Source: Deltaproteobacteria bacterium (GTDB lineage: Bacteria; Desulfobacterota; Syntrophia; Syntrophales; UBA2210). Taken from it: a DNA stretch of 7,070 bases. This document shows, one piece after another, positions 1 through 6,898 of this stretch. Position numbers and translations under genes: made by a program. Each line of letters opens with the position of its first letter. The stretch's first letter is position 1. The notes under the pieces were generated by a model. The model was not told the DNA's origin. It saw nothing but the letters and a program-made list of their open reading frames with translations, and did no database searches. The stretch is taken from contig JAFGSH010000164.1 of NCBI GenBank assembly GCA_016934695.1, positions 1-7,070 of the forward strand. The letters are read 5' to 3'.

Positions 1-477
1 AATTACCGGCATTTCCTGGAGCATTATCCGGCCACCCTCCCCCCTCCCGGCAATATCGTGGACAGGGAGGGGAACATCGTGGGGAGGCACCGGGGGACCC
101 ACACGGTGACCATCGGACAACGCAGGGGACTCAACATCGCCTCCCCCCGCCCCTACTACGTCCTGGAGATCGACACCGCAAGAGATGAAGTGGTCGTGGG
201 GCGGGAGGAGGACCAGTATACCTCCGGCCTCCGCGCACACCATTGTTCCTGGGTATCAGGCGCTCCCCCCGGTGGAAATACATTTCGCGCACGAACATAC
301 ATACGCTACCGCCATCGGGGGGTTGATTCCGAGATTACCTCCCTCCCCGGAGGGCGGGTGCGGATCAGCTTCGCGAGGCCACAGAAAGCCGTGGCACCGG
401 GACAGGCGGCGGTCTTTTTTCGGGGAGACCGGCTCCTGGGCGGGGGATGGATCGAGGAGGGGCTCTCCGATGCTTAA
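1..477 (+). CDS. mnmA: tRNA-specific 2-thiouridylase MnmA, C-terminal part (5' end outside window)
   Basis: This is the last 158 codons of MnmA, open from base 1 and ending at TAA 475-477. MnmA is a cytoplasmic enzyme that uses ATP and sulfur relayed from a cysteine desulfurase to make 2-thiouridine at wobble position 34 of Lys, Glu and Gln tRNAs. The visible part begins in the helix just after the catalytic-cysteine region (NYRHFLEHYP). It then shows the family hallmark PGNIVDREG...VGRH, TIGQRRGL and PYYVLEID. It ends in the C-terminal beta barrel with RISFARPQKAVAPGQAAVFF followed by GDRLLGGGWI. The P-loop and both catalytic cysteines would lie upstream, so catalytic competence cannot be judged here. 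GTG at 58 is only an internal valine codon. The stop overlaps the mtaB start by 8 bp, which suggests a shared operon. Assignment is by recognised family motifs. Confidence 0.95.
   Translation, partial: NYRHFLEHYPATLPPPGNIVDREGNIVGRHRGTHTVTIGQRRGLNIASPRPYYVLEIDTARDEVVVGREEDQYTSGLRAHHCSWVSGAPPGGNTFRARTYIRYRHRGVDSEITSLPGGRVRISFARPQKAVAPGQAAVFFRGDRLLGGGWIEEGLSDA
454..460 (+). promoter_or_regulatory. Shine-Dalgarno of mtaB
   Basis: GAGGAGG lies 9 nt before ATG 470, inside the last codons of mnmA. It supports 470 as the true mtaB start rather than any upstream in-frame codon. Confidence 0.75.
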
Positions 478-1783
478 GGTCGCCGTGGCCACCCTCGGGT
501 GCAAGGTGAATCACTATGAATCCGCAGGGATTGCGGAGGAGCTCGAAGCGAGAGGGATCTCTGTTGTTCCCTTCACCTCGCCGGCCGATCTGTACATCGT
601 GAACACCTGCACGGTCACGGCAAAGACGGATTTCCAGTCTCGACAGCTGGTCCGCCGGGCGCACCGGACCAATCCGCGCGCGCCCATCATCGTAACCGGA
701 TGCTACGCGCAGATCGCCCCACAGGAGCTCGCGACGCTCCCGGGGGTGCGGATGGTCGCGGGAACGGAGACGAAGGAGAGGCTCCCGGAGATCCTCCAGG
801 ATGTCATCGACGGCGAACTACGGATCAATGTCAGCGATATAACGCGGAAGAAGACCCTTTCTGATCTGCCGGTGACAAGATTCCCCGGCCAGACACGCGC
901 CTACCTGAAGGTTCAGGACGGGTGCAATCTCTTCTGCAGTTACTGTATCATCCCCTACGCGAGGGGGAGGAGCAGAAGCCTCCCCGCAGAGGATGTCATC
1001 CGTCGGGTACAGGCCCTGACGGAGGCGGGGCACCGGGAGATCATCCTGACCGGAATCTGCCTGGGCGCCTACGGGCAGGATCTCCCCTCCCCTGCCGATC
1101 TCCTCGCCCTGGTGAAGAGGATAGAGAAGGAGACGGATCTCGAACGACTTCGGATCAGCTCCCTGAATCCGACGGAGATATCGGACGAGGTGATCGAGCA
1201 TTTTTGCAATTCTAAGATCCTCTGCCGGCACCTCCACCTGTCGCTGCAGAGCGGGGATGACCGGATCCTGGGGTTGATGCGAAGGGATTACACGACCGGT
1301 GAGGTCGCCGATCTGGTGGAACGGCTGCAGGCGGCCATTCCCGGTATCGCCGTCGGGATGGATGTCATCACGGGATTCCCTGGCGAAGGGGAGGAAGAAT
1401 TCAACAACACGCTCCGTTTCATAGAAAATATAAGGCTTGCGTATCTTCATGTTTTCCCCTATTCTCGACGTCCCGGCACCACCGCCTCTTCTTTTCCCGA
1501 TCAGGTTGTCAAGCCACTCAAAAAGGAGCGGGCCGCCGCGCTACGGGGAATCGGCAACAGGAAGAGGATCGAATTCAACGGCGGGTTTACCGGAAAGATG
1601 CTCTCCGTCCTGGTGGAGGGGACCAGCGACAAGGAGACCGGCTGGATGAAGGGATTCTCGGACAATTACGTCCCCGTGCTGCTCCCCGAGGGGGATCCTT
1701 CTCTCGCCAACCGCATCGTGACGATCACGGGGGATCGCATGATCAGGGAGAAGGTCGTGGGAAGGGTGGTGACGGATGGATAA
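470..1783 (+). CDS. mtaB: tRNA t6A37 methylthiotransferase MtaB (radical SAM)
   Basis: The 437-residue product is a methylthiotransferase that converts N6-threonylcarbamoyladenosine at position 37 of ANN-decoding tRNAs to its 2-methylthio form, using two 4Fe-4S clusters and SAM. The N-terminal UPF0004 domain carries cluster ligands C11 (TLGCKVN), C47 (NTCTVT) and C78 (TGCYAQ). The radical SAM domain carries C152-x3-C156-x2-C159 (DGCNLFCSYC). A TRAM RNA-binding domain starts near residue 370 and ends the protein. TLGCKVN favours MtaB over MiaB (usually YGCQMN) and RimO (usually LGCPKN). Length is typical. ATG 470 is chosen because the family N-terminus begins there and a GAGGAGG Shine-Dalgarno lies at 454-460. 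The open frame back to 185 only shadows mnmA. The gene overlaps mnmA by 8 bp and rnc by 8 bp. C197 (GICLGAYG) stands where many relatives, as I recall them, have His. Confidence 0.94.
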   Translation: MLKVAVATLGCKVNHYESAGIAEELEARGISVVPFTSPADLYIVNTCTVTAKTDFQSRQLVRRAHRTNPRAPIIVTGCYAQIAPQELATLPGVRMVAGTETKERLPEILQDVIDGELRINVSDITRKKTLSDLPVTRFPGQTRAYLKVQDGCNLFCSYCIIPYARGRSRSLPAEDVIRRVQALTEAGHREIILTGICLGAYGQDLPSPADLLALVKRIEKETDLERLRISSLNPTEISDEVIEHFCNSKILCRHLHLSLQSGDDRILGLMRRDYTTGEVADLVERLQAAIPGIAVGMDVITGFPGEGEEEFNNTLRFIENIRLAYLHVFPYSRRPGTTASSFPDQVVKPLKKERAAALRGIGNRKRIEFNGGFTGKMLSVLVEGTSDKETGWMKGFSDNYVPVLLPEGDPSLANRIVTITGDRMIREKVVGRVVTDG

Positions 1784-2483
1784 GGAGCGTATTGAGGCTC
1801 TGCGGGACTTTTCGGCAATACTGGGGTATCTCTTCGGCGATATCGCCCTGCTCGATCGTGCGCTCATCCACGGCTCCTATGCCAATGAGAATCCTGCCCT
1901 CGCACAGGGAGACAACGAACGGCTGGAATTCCTGGGCGACGCCGTCCTCCAGCTGTGCATGAGCGACATGCTGATAGAGAGATTCCCGGGATATACCGAA
2001 GGACAGCTCTCAAAGGCCCGGGCCTTCATGGTCAACGATCAGTCCCTGGCCGGGCTGGCCCGCCGGCTCCGGATCGGGGACTTCATACGTCTGGGCAGGG
2101 GCGAGGAAAAGGCCGAGGGGAGAAACAAAGACTCCATCCTGGGAAATGCCTTCGAATCCCTGATCGGCGCCATCTATCTCGACGGCGGCTACGAGGTCTC
2201 CCGCGGTTTTATCAGGCGGGTCTTTCAACCTCTCGTGGAGGAGTGGGCCACTCAACCGGTGTATCAGGACTACAAATCGCTCCTCCAGGAGGCGAGCCAG
2301 AGCAGGTTCAGGGAGATCCCCCGTTATCGAATCGTCAGCGCATCCGGACCCGATCATGACAAGACCTTCGAGGTGGAGGCGTCCATCGGAAATCGCATTG
2401 CAACAACCGGTAACGGGAAAAACAAGAAAGAGGCCGAACAGGACGCCGCCCGCAAGGTGCTCGAGGAACTGGAGAAGCCGTGA
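1776..2483 (+). CDS. rnc: Ribonuclease III
   Basis: The 235-residue protein is RNase III, the dimeric Mg-dependent endonuclease that cuts double-stranded RNA in rRNA precursors and some mRNAs. The catalytic domain (about residues 8-155) contains the signature ERLEFLGDAVL, with E48, E51 and D55 of the acidic cluster. It also has EGQLSKARA (E75) and the second active-site helix ILGNAFESLIGAIYLD with E127. A double-stranded RNA-binding domain follows from about 163 to 232, starting DYKSLLQEA and ending in GKNKKEAEQDAA. Length is normal for the family. One oddity is N124, where E. coli has D114, so one metal-shell acid is replaced by its amide. The ATG at 1776 overlaps the end of mtaB by 8 bp, with a modest AAGGG element about 9 nt upstream. 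The stop overlaps the GTG of the next gene. Placement next to era and der fits a shared role in rRNA maturation. Confidence 0.95.
   Translation: MDKERIEALRDFSAILGYLFGDIALLDRALIHGSYANENPALAQGDNERLEFLGDAVLQLCMSDMLIERFPGYTEGQLSKARAFMVNDQSLAGLARRLRIGDFIRLGRGEEKAEGRNKDSILGNAFESLIGAIYLDGGYEVSRGFIRRVFQPLVEEWATQPVYQDYKSLLQEASQSRFREIPRYRIVSASGPDHDKTFEVEASIGNRIATTGNGKNKKEAEQDAARKVLEELEKP
2471..2474 (+). promoter_or_regulatory. Shine-Dalgarno supporting GTG start of the radical SAM gene
   Basis: GGAG lies 5 nt before the GTG at 2480, within the last rnc codons. Together with the 4-bp GTGA stop/start overlap it points to translational coupling with rnc. Confidence 0.6.
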
Positions 2484-3502
2484 GACCGCTGATCATACCC
2501 ATATTCGTGATGCATGGGGGATGTCCCAACCGCTGTGTCTTCTGCAACGAGCGGATAGCCGCCGGGGACTACCCCGACGGGATCACCGCCGACACCGTCC
2601 GGGCGATCTGCGACCGGCACCTGACGGAGGGCGGGAGGCGATTCGACCAGATCGCCTTCTACGGCGGAAATTTCACGGGGATGGATCGTGATTATCAGGT
2701 TGAGTTGCTGGAGACAGCGAAGGGTTACGTCGACGCAGGGATGGTGGGCTCCGTGCGGATATCGACGCGCCCCGATTATATCGATGATGAACGGATTACC
2801 TTGATTTCCCGATACCCCGTCTCCACCGTGGAGATCGGCGCCCAATCGATGCGTGACGAGGTCCTGACAGCCTCGCGGCGGGGGCACTCGGCGGATGACG
2901 TACGCAGGGCGCTGGGACTCTTGAAGCACGCCGGGATGGAGACCGGACTGCACCTCATGGCGGGGCTTCCCGGGGACACGGGGGAGGGATTCGCATACAC
3001 CGTGGATGAGATCATCGCCCTCCACCCGGACACGGTGCGGATCCATCCGACCATCGTCTTCAGGGACACCCCGCTGGCGGAGGCGTACCGCAACGGGACA
3101 TACCTCCCTCTGACGCTGGGCGAGGCCGTTGCTCTGTGCAAGGACGCACTCCTGAAGTTCCGGAAGGCCGGGATACCGGTGATCCGCCTGGGGCTCCAGC
3201 CAACGGATGAGATGATATTGGGGGACACCCTCGTCGCGGGGCCTTTTCATCCGGCCTTCCGGTCACTGGTGGAGGGGGCACTCTTCCTTGATATGGCGGC
3301 GGAACTGCTGAGATCGCGCAATGCCGGCCGCGGGGATGTCGTCTTTTCGGTGGCCCCCGGCGATGTGTCAAACCTCCGGGGAATGAGGAACCGGAACATC
3401 CGGATCCTGAAGGAATCCTTTAACATACCGGAAATACATGTCAGAGAGAATGAACGGCAGGAGCGGGGATCGCTCCGGATCATCCAAGATCCTGCCCTGT
3501 GA
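2480..3502 (+). CDS. Elp3-like radical SAM protein without acetyltransferase domain, function unknown
   Basis: The 340-residue protein is a radical SAM enzyme of the Elp3-like group. The 4Fe-4S motif is close to the N-terminus: C15-x3-C19-x2-C22 (GGCPNRCVFCN). Next come AFYGGNFTGMD (59-69, SAM-contacting loop), ISTRPDYID (94-102), EIGAQSMRDEVL (118-129) with RRGH (133-136), MAGLPGDT (160-167) and RIHPTIVFRDTPL. Elp3 proteins share the RRGH, LPGDT and HPT-type signatures. The C-terminal GNAT acetyltransferase domain of true Elp3 is absent; the tail instead contains GPFHPAFRSLVE and SNLRGMRNRNI. Start is GTG 2480, whose GTGA overlaps the rnc stop by 4 bp, with GGAG at 2471-2474. Similar stand-alone proteins are often annotated as Elp3-like or just radical SAM. 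Its substrate is unknown to me. The neighbours suggest tRNA or rRNA, but that is inference. No gene symbol is justified. Confidence 0.88.
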   Translation: MRPLIIPIFVMHGGCPNRCVFCNERIAAGDYPDGITADTVRAICDRHLTEGGRRFDQIAFYGGNFTGMDRDYQVELLETAKGYVDAGMVGSVRISTRPDYIDDERITLISRYPVSTVEIGAQSMRDEVLTASRRGHSADDVRRALGLLKHAGMETGLHLMAGLPGDTGEGFAYTVDEIIALHPDTVRIHPTIVFRDTPLAEAYRNGTYLPLTLGEAVALCKDALLKFRKAGIPVIRLGLQPTDEMILGDTLVAGPFHPAFRSLVEGALFLDMAAELLRSRNAGRGDVVFSVAPGDVSNLRGMRNRNIRILKESFNIPEIHVRENERQERGSLRIIQDPAL

Positions 3503-3506
3503 GGAG
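3502..3506 (+). promoter_or_regulatory. Shine-Dalgarno that decides the era start (TTG 3513)
   Basis: AGGAG (within GAGGAG 3501-3506) begins at the last base of the radical SAM stop codon and is 6 nt before TTG 3513. The upstream ATG at 3438 has no clear ribosome binding site, and ATG 3450 has only weak purine runs. This favours TTG as the functional initiator. Confidence 0.7.
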
Positions 3507-3512
3507 CCACCA

Positions 3513-4403
3513 TTGTTTCGATCGGGTTTTATAGGAATCATCGGGAAACCGAACGCCGGAAAGTCCACACTCATGAACTGCATGGTGGGGGAAAAGGTGG
3601 CGATCAGCACCCACAAGCCCCAGACGACCAGGAACAGGATCATGGGGATCAGGACCACCGAGAGGTGTCAGTGCATCTTCCTGGACACCCCCGGGATACA
3701 CGCGGCGAAGACGGCATTCAACCGCCAACTGGTGTCGACCGCGATGAGTGTCTTCGACGACGTGAACCTCCTGCTCCTGATCTCCGATGCCGGGACGCCG
3801 ATCGGTGAAGACGATACCCTGGTCGTCTCGTCGCTCAAGGATGTGGAGGTCCCGGTTGTTCTGGTGATCAACAAGACCGATCTGATCCCCAAGGAGAAGC
3901 TTCTTCCTCTGATCGACAAGGTACGGAAGCTGTATTCCTTCGAGGAGATCGTTCCCGTCTCCGCATTGAAGGGATTCAACGTCGACCGTCTTCTCGGCGT
4001 CATCGAAAAGATCCTGCCGGAGGGACCGCCCTATTTCCCGGACGACATGATCACGGACCGTTCCGAACGCTTCCTCGCCGCGGAGATGATCCGGGAGCAG
4101 ATAACCCTCCTCACCCACAGGGAGGTCCCCTACGCCACCGCCGTCGTCATCGATTCCTTCAAGGAAGATGCACAGAAACGCCTGTTGCGCCTGCAGGCAA
4201 CGATACACGTTGAAAAGGATTCGCAGAAGGGTATCATCATCGGCCGGAGAGGTTCGATGCTCAAAAAGATCGGAACCGGCGCGCGGCTGGAGATGGAACG
4301 GTTTTTCAACACCAAGGTATATCTCGAATTGTTTGTCAGGGTCCAGAGGGACTGGGCCCGGGACTCGAAAATGCTGGGAGAAATCGGGTTCCCGAACGAC
4401 TAG
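3513..4403 (+). CDS. era: GTPase Era
   Basis: Era is a GTPase that binds the 3' end of 16S rRNA and assists late 30S subunit assembly at the inner face of the membrane. From TTG 3513 the protein is 296 residues, the usual family size, and begins MFRSGFIGIIGKP, the normal Era N-terminus. G motifs are GKPNAGKS (11-18), KPQTTR (35-40), DTPG (58-61), NKTD (120-123) and SAL (150-152). The C-terminal KH domain includes VPYATAVVIDSF and the GRRG loop (244-247), and the protein ends near WARDSKMLGEIGF. An alternative ATG at 3438 would add 25 residues without family resemblance and overlap the preceding gene by 65 bp; I prefer TTG because of the GAGGAG at 3501-3506. The gene follows the radical SAM stop by 10 nt and precedes der by 9 nt. 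TTG may lower translation relative to its neighbours. Confidence 0.95.
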   Translation: MFRSGFIGIIGKPNAGKSTLMNCMVGEKVAISTHKPQTTRNRIMGIRTTERCQCIFLDTPGIHAAKTAFNRQLVSTAMSVFDDVNLLLLISDAGTPIGEDDTLVVSSLKDVEVPVVLVINKTDLIPKEKLLPLIDKVRKLYSFEEIVPVSALKGFNVDRLLGVIEKILPEGPPYFPDDMITDRSERFLAAEMIREQITLLTHREVPYATAVVIDSFKEDAQKRLLRLQATIHVEKDSQKGIIIGRRGSMLKKIGTGARLEMERFFNTKVYLELFVRVQRDWARDSKMLGEIGFPND

Positions 4404-4412
4404 GAAGCAACC

Positions 4413-5747
4413 ATGAAAACCATCGTCGCAATCGTCGGCAGGCCGAATGTCGGAAAATCCACCCTCTTCAACCGCCTGTCCGAGACAAAGAAGGTGATCG
4501 TCATCGACCAGCCGGGGGCCACGCGCGACCGGAACTACGCCGACTCGATCTGGAACGGCAGGACTTTCATGATCATCGATACGGGGGGATTCGAGCCCGT
4601 CACCACCGAACGGATGCTCGTCCAGATGCGCGAGCAGACAAGCCTCGCCATTGAGGAGGCCGACGCCATCATCTTCCTGATGGACGGGAGGGAAGGCCTC
4701 ACCCCTGCCGACATCGAGATCACACAGACCCTCCGTAAGGCAAAAAAACCGGTCTTCTACACCGTCAACAAGATCGACAATCAACGGCAGGAGGAGCTGG
4801 TCCTCGACTTCTACCGGCTCGGCGTCGAGCGGCTCTATTCGATCTCTTCCCAGCACGGGCTCGGGGTGGGTGATCTCTTGGACGACGTCGTCGACGTCCT
4901 TCCCGAAACCCCTGAACCGGAAGAGGACGAGAGCCGGATACGGATAGCCGTCATCGGGAAGCCCAACGTGGGAAAATCCTCTCTCGTCAACAAGATCCTC
5001 GGATATGAACGCACGATCGTCAACCCCGCGCCGGGGACCACGAGGGACGCCATCGACACCGCCTTCGATCTGAACGGCAGGAAATACCTCTTCATCGATA
5101 CCGCCGGGATCAGGAAGAAGAGCAAGGTCAGCCTGCGACTCGAAAAATACAGCGTCATGGAGGCGATCAAGACGCTCGGACGTTGCGATATCGCTCTCAT
5201 GATGATCGACGCCGGGGAGGGTGTTACCGATCAGGATACCAAGATAGCCGGACTGGCTTACGAGCGGGGCGTCGCCTGCATCATCATCATCAACAAGTGG
5301 GACCTGCTCGAAAAGGACAACTCCACGATCGGGACGTACGTGCGGCACGTCAAGGATACCCTCAAGTACCTCGATTTTGCCCCCATCATCTCCGTATCGG
5401 CCCTCTCCGGGCAGCGGGTGGCCAAGGTATTCGACCTGATCGACACCGTGTACGACCAGTACACCCGGAGGGTCTCCACTTCCCTCCTGAACGCAAAACT
5501 GGAGGAGTTTACGGCAAAACTCCCCCCCCCGCGCTACCGGAACCGCCCCAACAAGATACACTATGCGACGCAGATATCCGTCAGGCCCCCCACCTTCGTC
5601 TTCTTTATCCGCGAGCCGAAGGGGGTGCACTTCTCCTACGAACGGTATCTCGCCAACAGAATCCATGAAGAGATGGGGTTCGCATATACCCCGGTACGCC
5701 TCATATTCAGGAAGAAAGGGAAAGAACGCGGAAAGGGGGAGACATGA
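4413..5747 (+). CDS. der: GTPase Der (EngA), double GTPase for 50S assembly
   Basis: The 444-residue protein is Der, the bacterial GTPase with two tandem G domains that binds the 50S subunit and is normally essential for its assembly. G domain 1 shows GRPNVGKS (9-16), PGATRDR (34-40), DTGG (56-59) and NKID (119-122). G domain 2 shows GKPNVGKS (182-189), PGTTRD (207-212), DTAGIRKKSKV (from 228) and NKWD (294-297). The KH-like C-terminal domain begins near 355 and contains LPPPRYRNRPNK and YATQ, both usual for Der. ATG 4413 is preceded by TAGGAAG, in which the era stop TAG forms part of the Shine-Dalgarno. The last bases overlap the next start as ATGA. Nine consecutive C residues lie in the PPP codons at 5522-5530. 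Tandem era-der makes a combined 30S/50S assembly unit. Confidence 0.97.
   Translation: MKTIVAIVGRPNVGKSTLFNRLSETKKVIVIDQPGATRDRNYADSIWNGRTFMIIDTGGFEPVTTERMLVQMREQTSLAIEEADAIIFLMDGREGLTPADIEITQTLRKAKKPVFYTVNKIDNQRQEELVLDFYRLGVERLYSISSQHGLGVGDLLDDVVDVLPETPEPEEDESRIRIAVIGKPNVGKSSLVNKILGYERTIVNPAPGTTRDAIDTAFDLNGRKYLFIDTAGIRKKSKVSLRLEKYSVMEAIKTLGRCDIALMMIDAGEGVTDQDTKIAGLAYERGVACIIIINKWDLLEKDNSTIGTYVRHVKDTLKYLDFAPIISVSALSGQRVAKVFDLIDTVYDQYTRRVSTSLLNAKLEEFTAKLPPPRYRNRPNKIHYATQISVRPPTFVFFIREPKGVHFSYERYLANRIHEEMGFAYTPVRLIFRKKGKERGKGET
5522..5530 (+). repeat. Nine-C homopolymer inside der
   Basis: Nine consecutive C bases encode most of the PPP of the conserved KLPPPRYR segment of Der. A one-base slip would frameshift the KH-like domain. 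It is probably incidental to high GC and a conserved proline motif. Confidence 0.9.
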
Positions 5748-5821
5748 AGCTGAAGAGATTGTTTCTGTTGATAACCGCCCTTTCTCTGATCCTCGGGCTG
5801 TCGTCGTCCACCTTCGGAGCG
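5744..5821 (+). other. Predicted Sec signal peptide of the binding protein
   Basis: Residues 1-26: basic MKLKR, a Leu/Ile-rich core, then SSSTFGA. Cleavage after G25 (T at -3, G at -1) or A26 is plausible by the small-residue rule. No cysteine is present, so a periplasmic protein rather than a lipoprotein is expected. Confidence 0.75.
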
Positions 5822-6895
5822 GAACAACCGGAACCCGTCAGGATCGGGGTGTATCTCCCCATGACCGGCCCCCTGGCGACGCAGGGACAGGCCGAATACA
5901 CCGGGATCGAGATAGCACACGGCATGCGCCCGACCGTCCTGGGGAGAGAGGTTGAATTGATCCTGGTGGACACGGCACAGGGGGGTACGGGTGCCGCCGA
6001 GGCTGTTACCCGACTGATCAATGAGAAAAAGGTCCACGCCCTGATAGGAGAACCGGTGGAAACGGATGCGTTCGGCGGACTGTCCATAGCGGAAAACGCC
6101 GGGAAGCCCACCGTGGTCCCCGTTACGCCATCCACAGGAAAACAGGGCAGGCGGTACGCGTTCCATGTAGGTCTCTCCACCGCTCTCCAGGCTGAGGCGG
6201 CGGCCCGTTTCGCCCCCTCCCATCTGAAGGCAAAAAAAGCGGCCCTCCTCATGAATATAGAACGGGATCATTCCATAGACCTTGCCAACATCTTTGTGAG
6301 AACCGTTACCCAAACAGGGGGAAGGGTCGTCATGATCGCGTACTGCCGGACAGGCGACAGAAATTTCAGCACCCAGCTTTCGTCGATCATGGCGGCGAAA
6401 CCCGATGTCTTGTATCTGCCTCTCTCGTATCCCGAGATTGTCCGCATATGCAGACAGTCCGAGGATATGGGAATCAATACCCCCATTATCTCATCCGTCG
6501 GCGCCCACACCCCCGAGTTTATCACCGCCGGAGGGAACTCTGTGGAAGGAGTCATGGTGACCAGCGATTTCAGCAAAGAGGTCGTCTCTTCCGATATCGC
6601 CACGGCATACCTCGATGCGCACGAAAAGGGAACCGGCACCCCGGCGGTGCGGTTCAACGTCCTGGGGGCGGATGCATATTTGCTGCTGATAGACGCCATA
6701 GAGAGAACCCGATCCACGGCTGGAACGAAGATACGGCAGGCTCTCGCGGCGACAAAAAGATTCAACGGGATATCCGGCGTCATGGATATGGACAGAGGAG
6801 GAAACGCGGTAAAGGGTGTTCTGATGCTGCGGGTAAAAGGAGAGGAGTTTCGCTATTTGGGAACGCTGTCTCCCGGTCAGGGGCCGGAATCGTAG
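5744..6895 (+). CDS. Periplasmic binding protein of the branched-chain amino acid ABC transporter type
   Basis: The 383-residue product looks like the solute receptor of a LIV/HAAT-family ABC importer (Peripla_BP_6 fold). An export signal comes first: KLKR, then a hydrophobic core (about 6-19), then SSSTFGA, with cleavage probably after G25 or A26. There is no lipobox cysteine. The mature protein begins EPVRIGVYLPMTGPLA and shows further family features: AVTRLINEKKVHALIG (87-102), YCRTGDRNFSTQL, ADAYLLLIDAIER, and FNGISGVMDMDRGG near the C-terminus. The ligand loops read GEPVETDAFGG and PVTPSTG rather than the SSGA and PSAT types I recall in Leu/Ile/Val binders, so the ligand cannot be named. 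ATG 5744 forms a 4-bp ATGA overlap with der, with AGGGGGA just upstream. The stop is only 3 nt from a convergent livF-like gene, which probably supplies part of its transporter. Confidence 0.88.
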   Translation: MKLKRLFLLITALSLILGLSSSTFGAEQPEPVRIGVYLPMTGPLATQGQAEYTGIEIAHGMRPTVLGREVELILVDTAQGGTGAAEAVTRLINEKKVHALIGEPVETDAFGGLSIAENAGKPTVVPVTPSTGKQGRRYAFHVGLSTALQAEAAARFAPSHLKAKKAALLMNIERDHSIDLANIFVRTVTQTGGRVVMIAYCRTGDRNFSTQLSSIMAAKPDVLYLPLSYPEIVRICRQSEDMGINTPIISSVGAHTPEFITAGGNSVEGVMVTSDFSKEVVSSDIATAYLDAHEKGTGTPAVRFNVLGADAYLLLIDAIERTRSTAGTKIRQALAATKRFNGISGVMDMDRGGNAVKGVLMLRVKGEEFRYLGTLSPGQGPES

Positions 6896-6898
6896 TCC

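Noticed and set aside
185..469. N-terminal extension of mtaB from ATG 185
   Set aside because: The extra 95 residues are mnmA read in another frame and have no methylthiotransferase similarity. ATG 470 has a strong Shine-Dalgarno and the normal N-terminus.
818..1450. 210-codon antisense open frame over mtaB
   Set aside because: Again in register with the sense codons and without a recognisable domain, while the sense gene has a complete set of MtaB motifs.
2354..3250. 298-codon antisense open frame over the radical SAM gene
   Set aside because: It is codon-aligned with the sense gene, so scarcity of TTA/CTA/TCA explains it. No motif or family resemblance was seen.
3438..3512. ATG 3438 as the start of era
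   Set aside because: There is no good ribosome binding site, the extra residues do not resemble Era, and the TTG at 3513 fits both length and Shine-Dalgarno position.
3480..5666. Very long antisense open frame (728 codons) across era and der on the minus strand
   Set aside because: Its codons are in register with era and der, so stops would need TTA, CTA or TCA codons in the sense genes, all rare in GC-rich DNA. Its product has no recognisable domain and is rich in Asp and Gly, as expected from the complements of ATC, GTC and GCC codons. It is a shadow.
6871..6888. CCGG...CCGG inverted repeat at the end of the binding protein gene as a livF terminator
   Set aside because: It is four base pairs only and lacks a T-run on the minus strand; in GC-rich coding DNA this is expected by chance.
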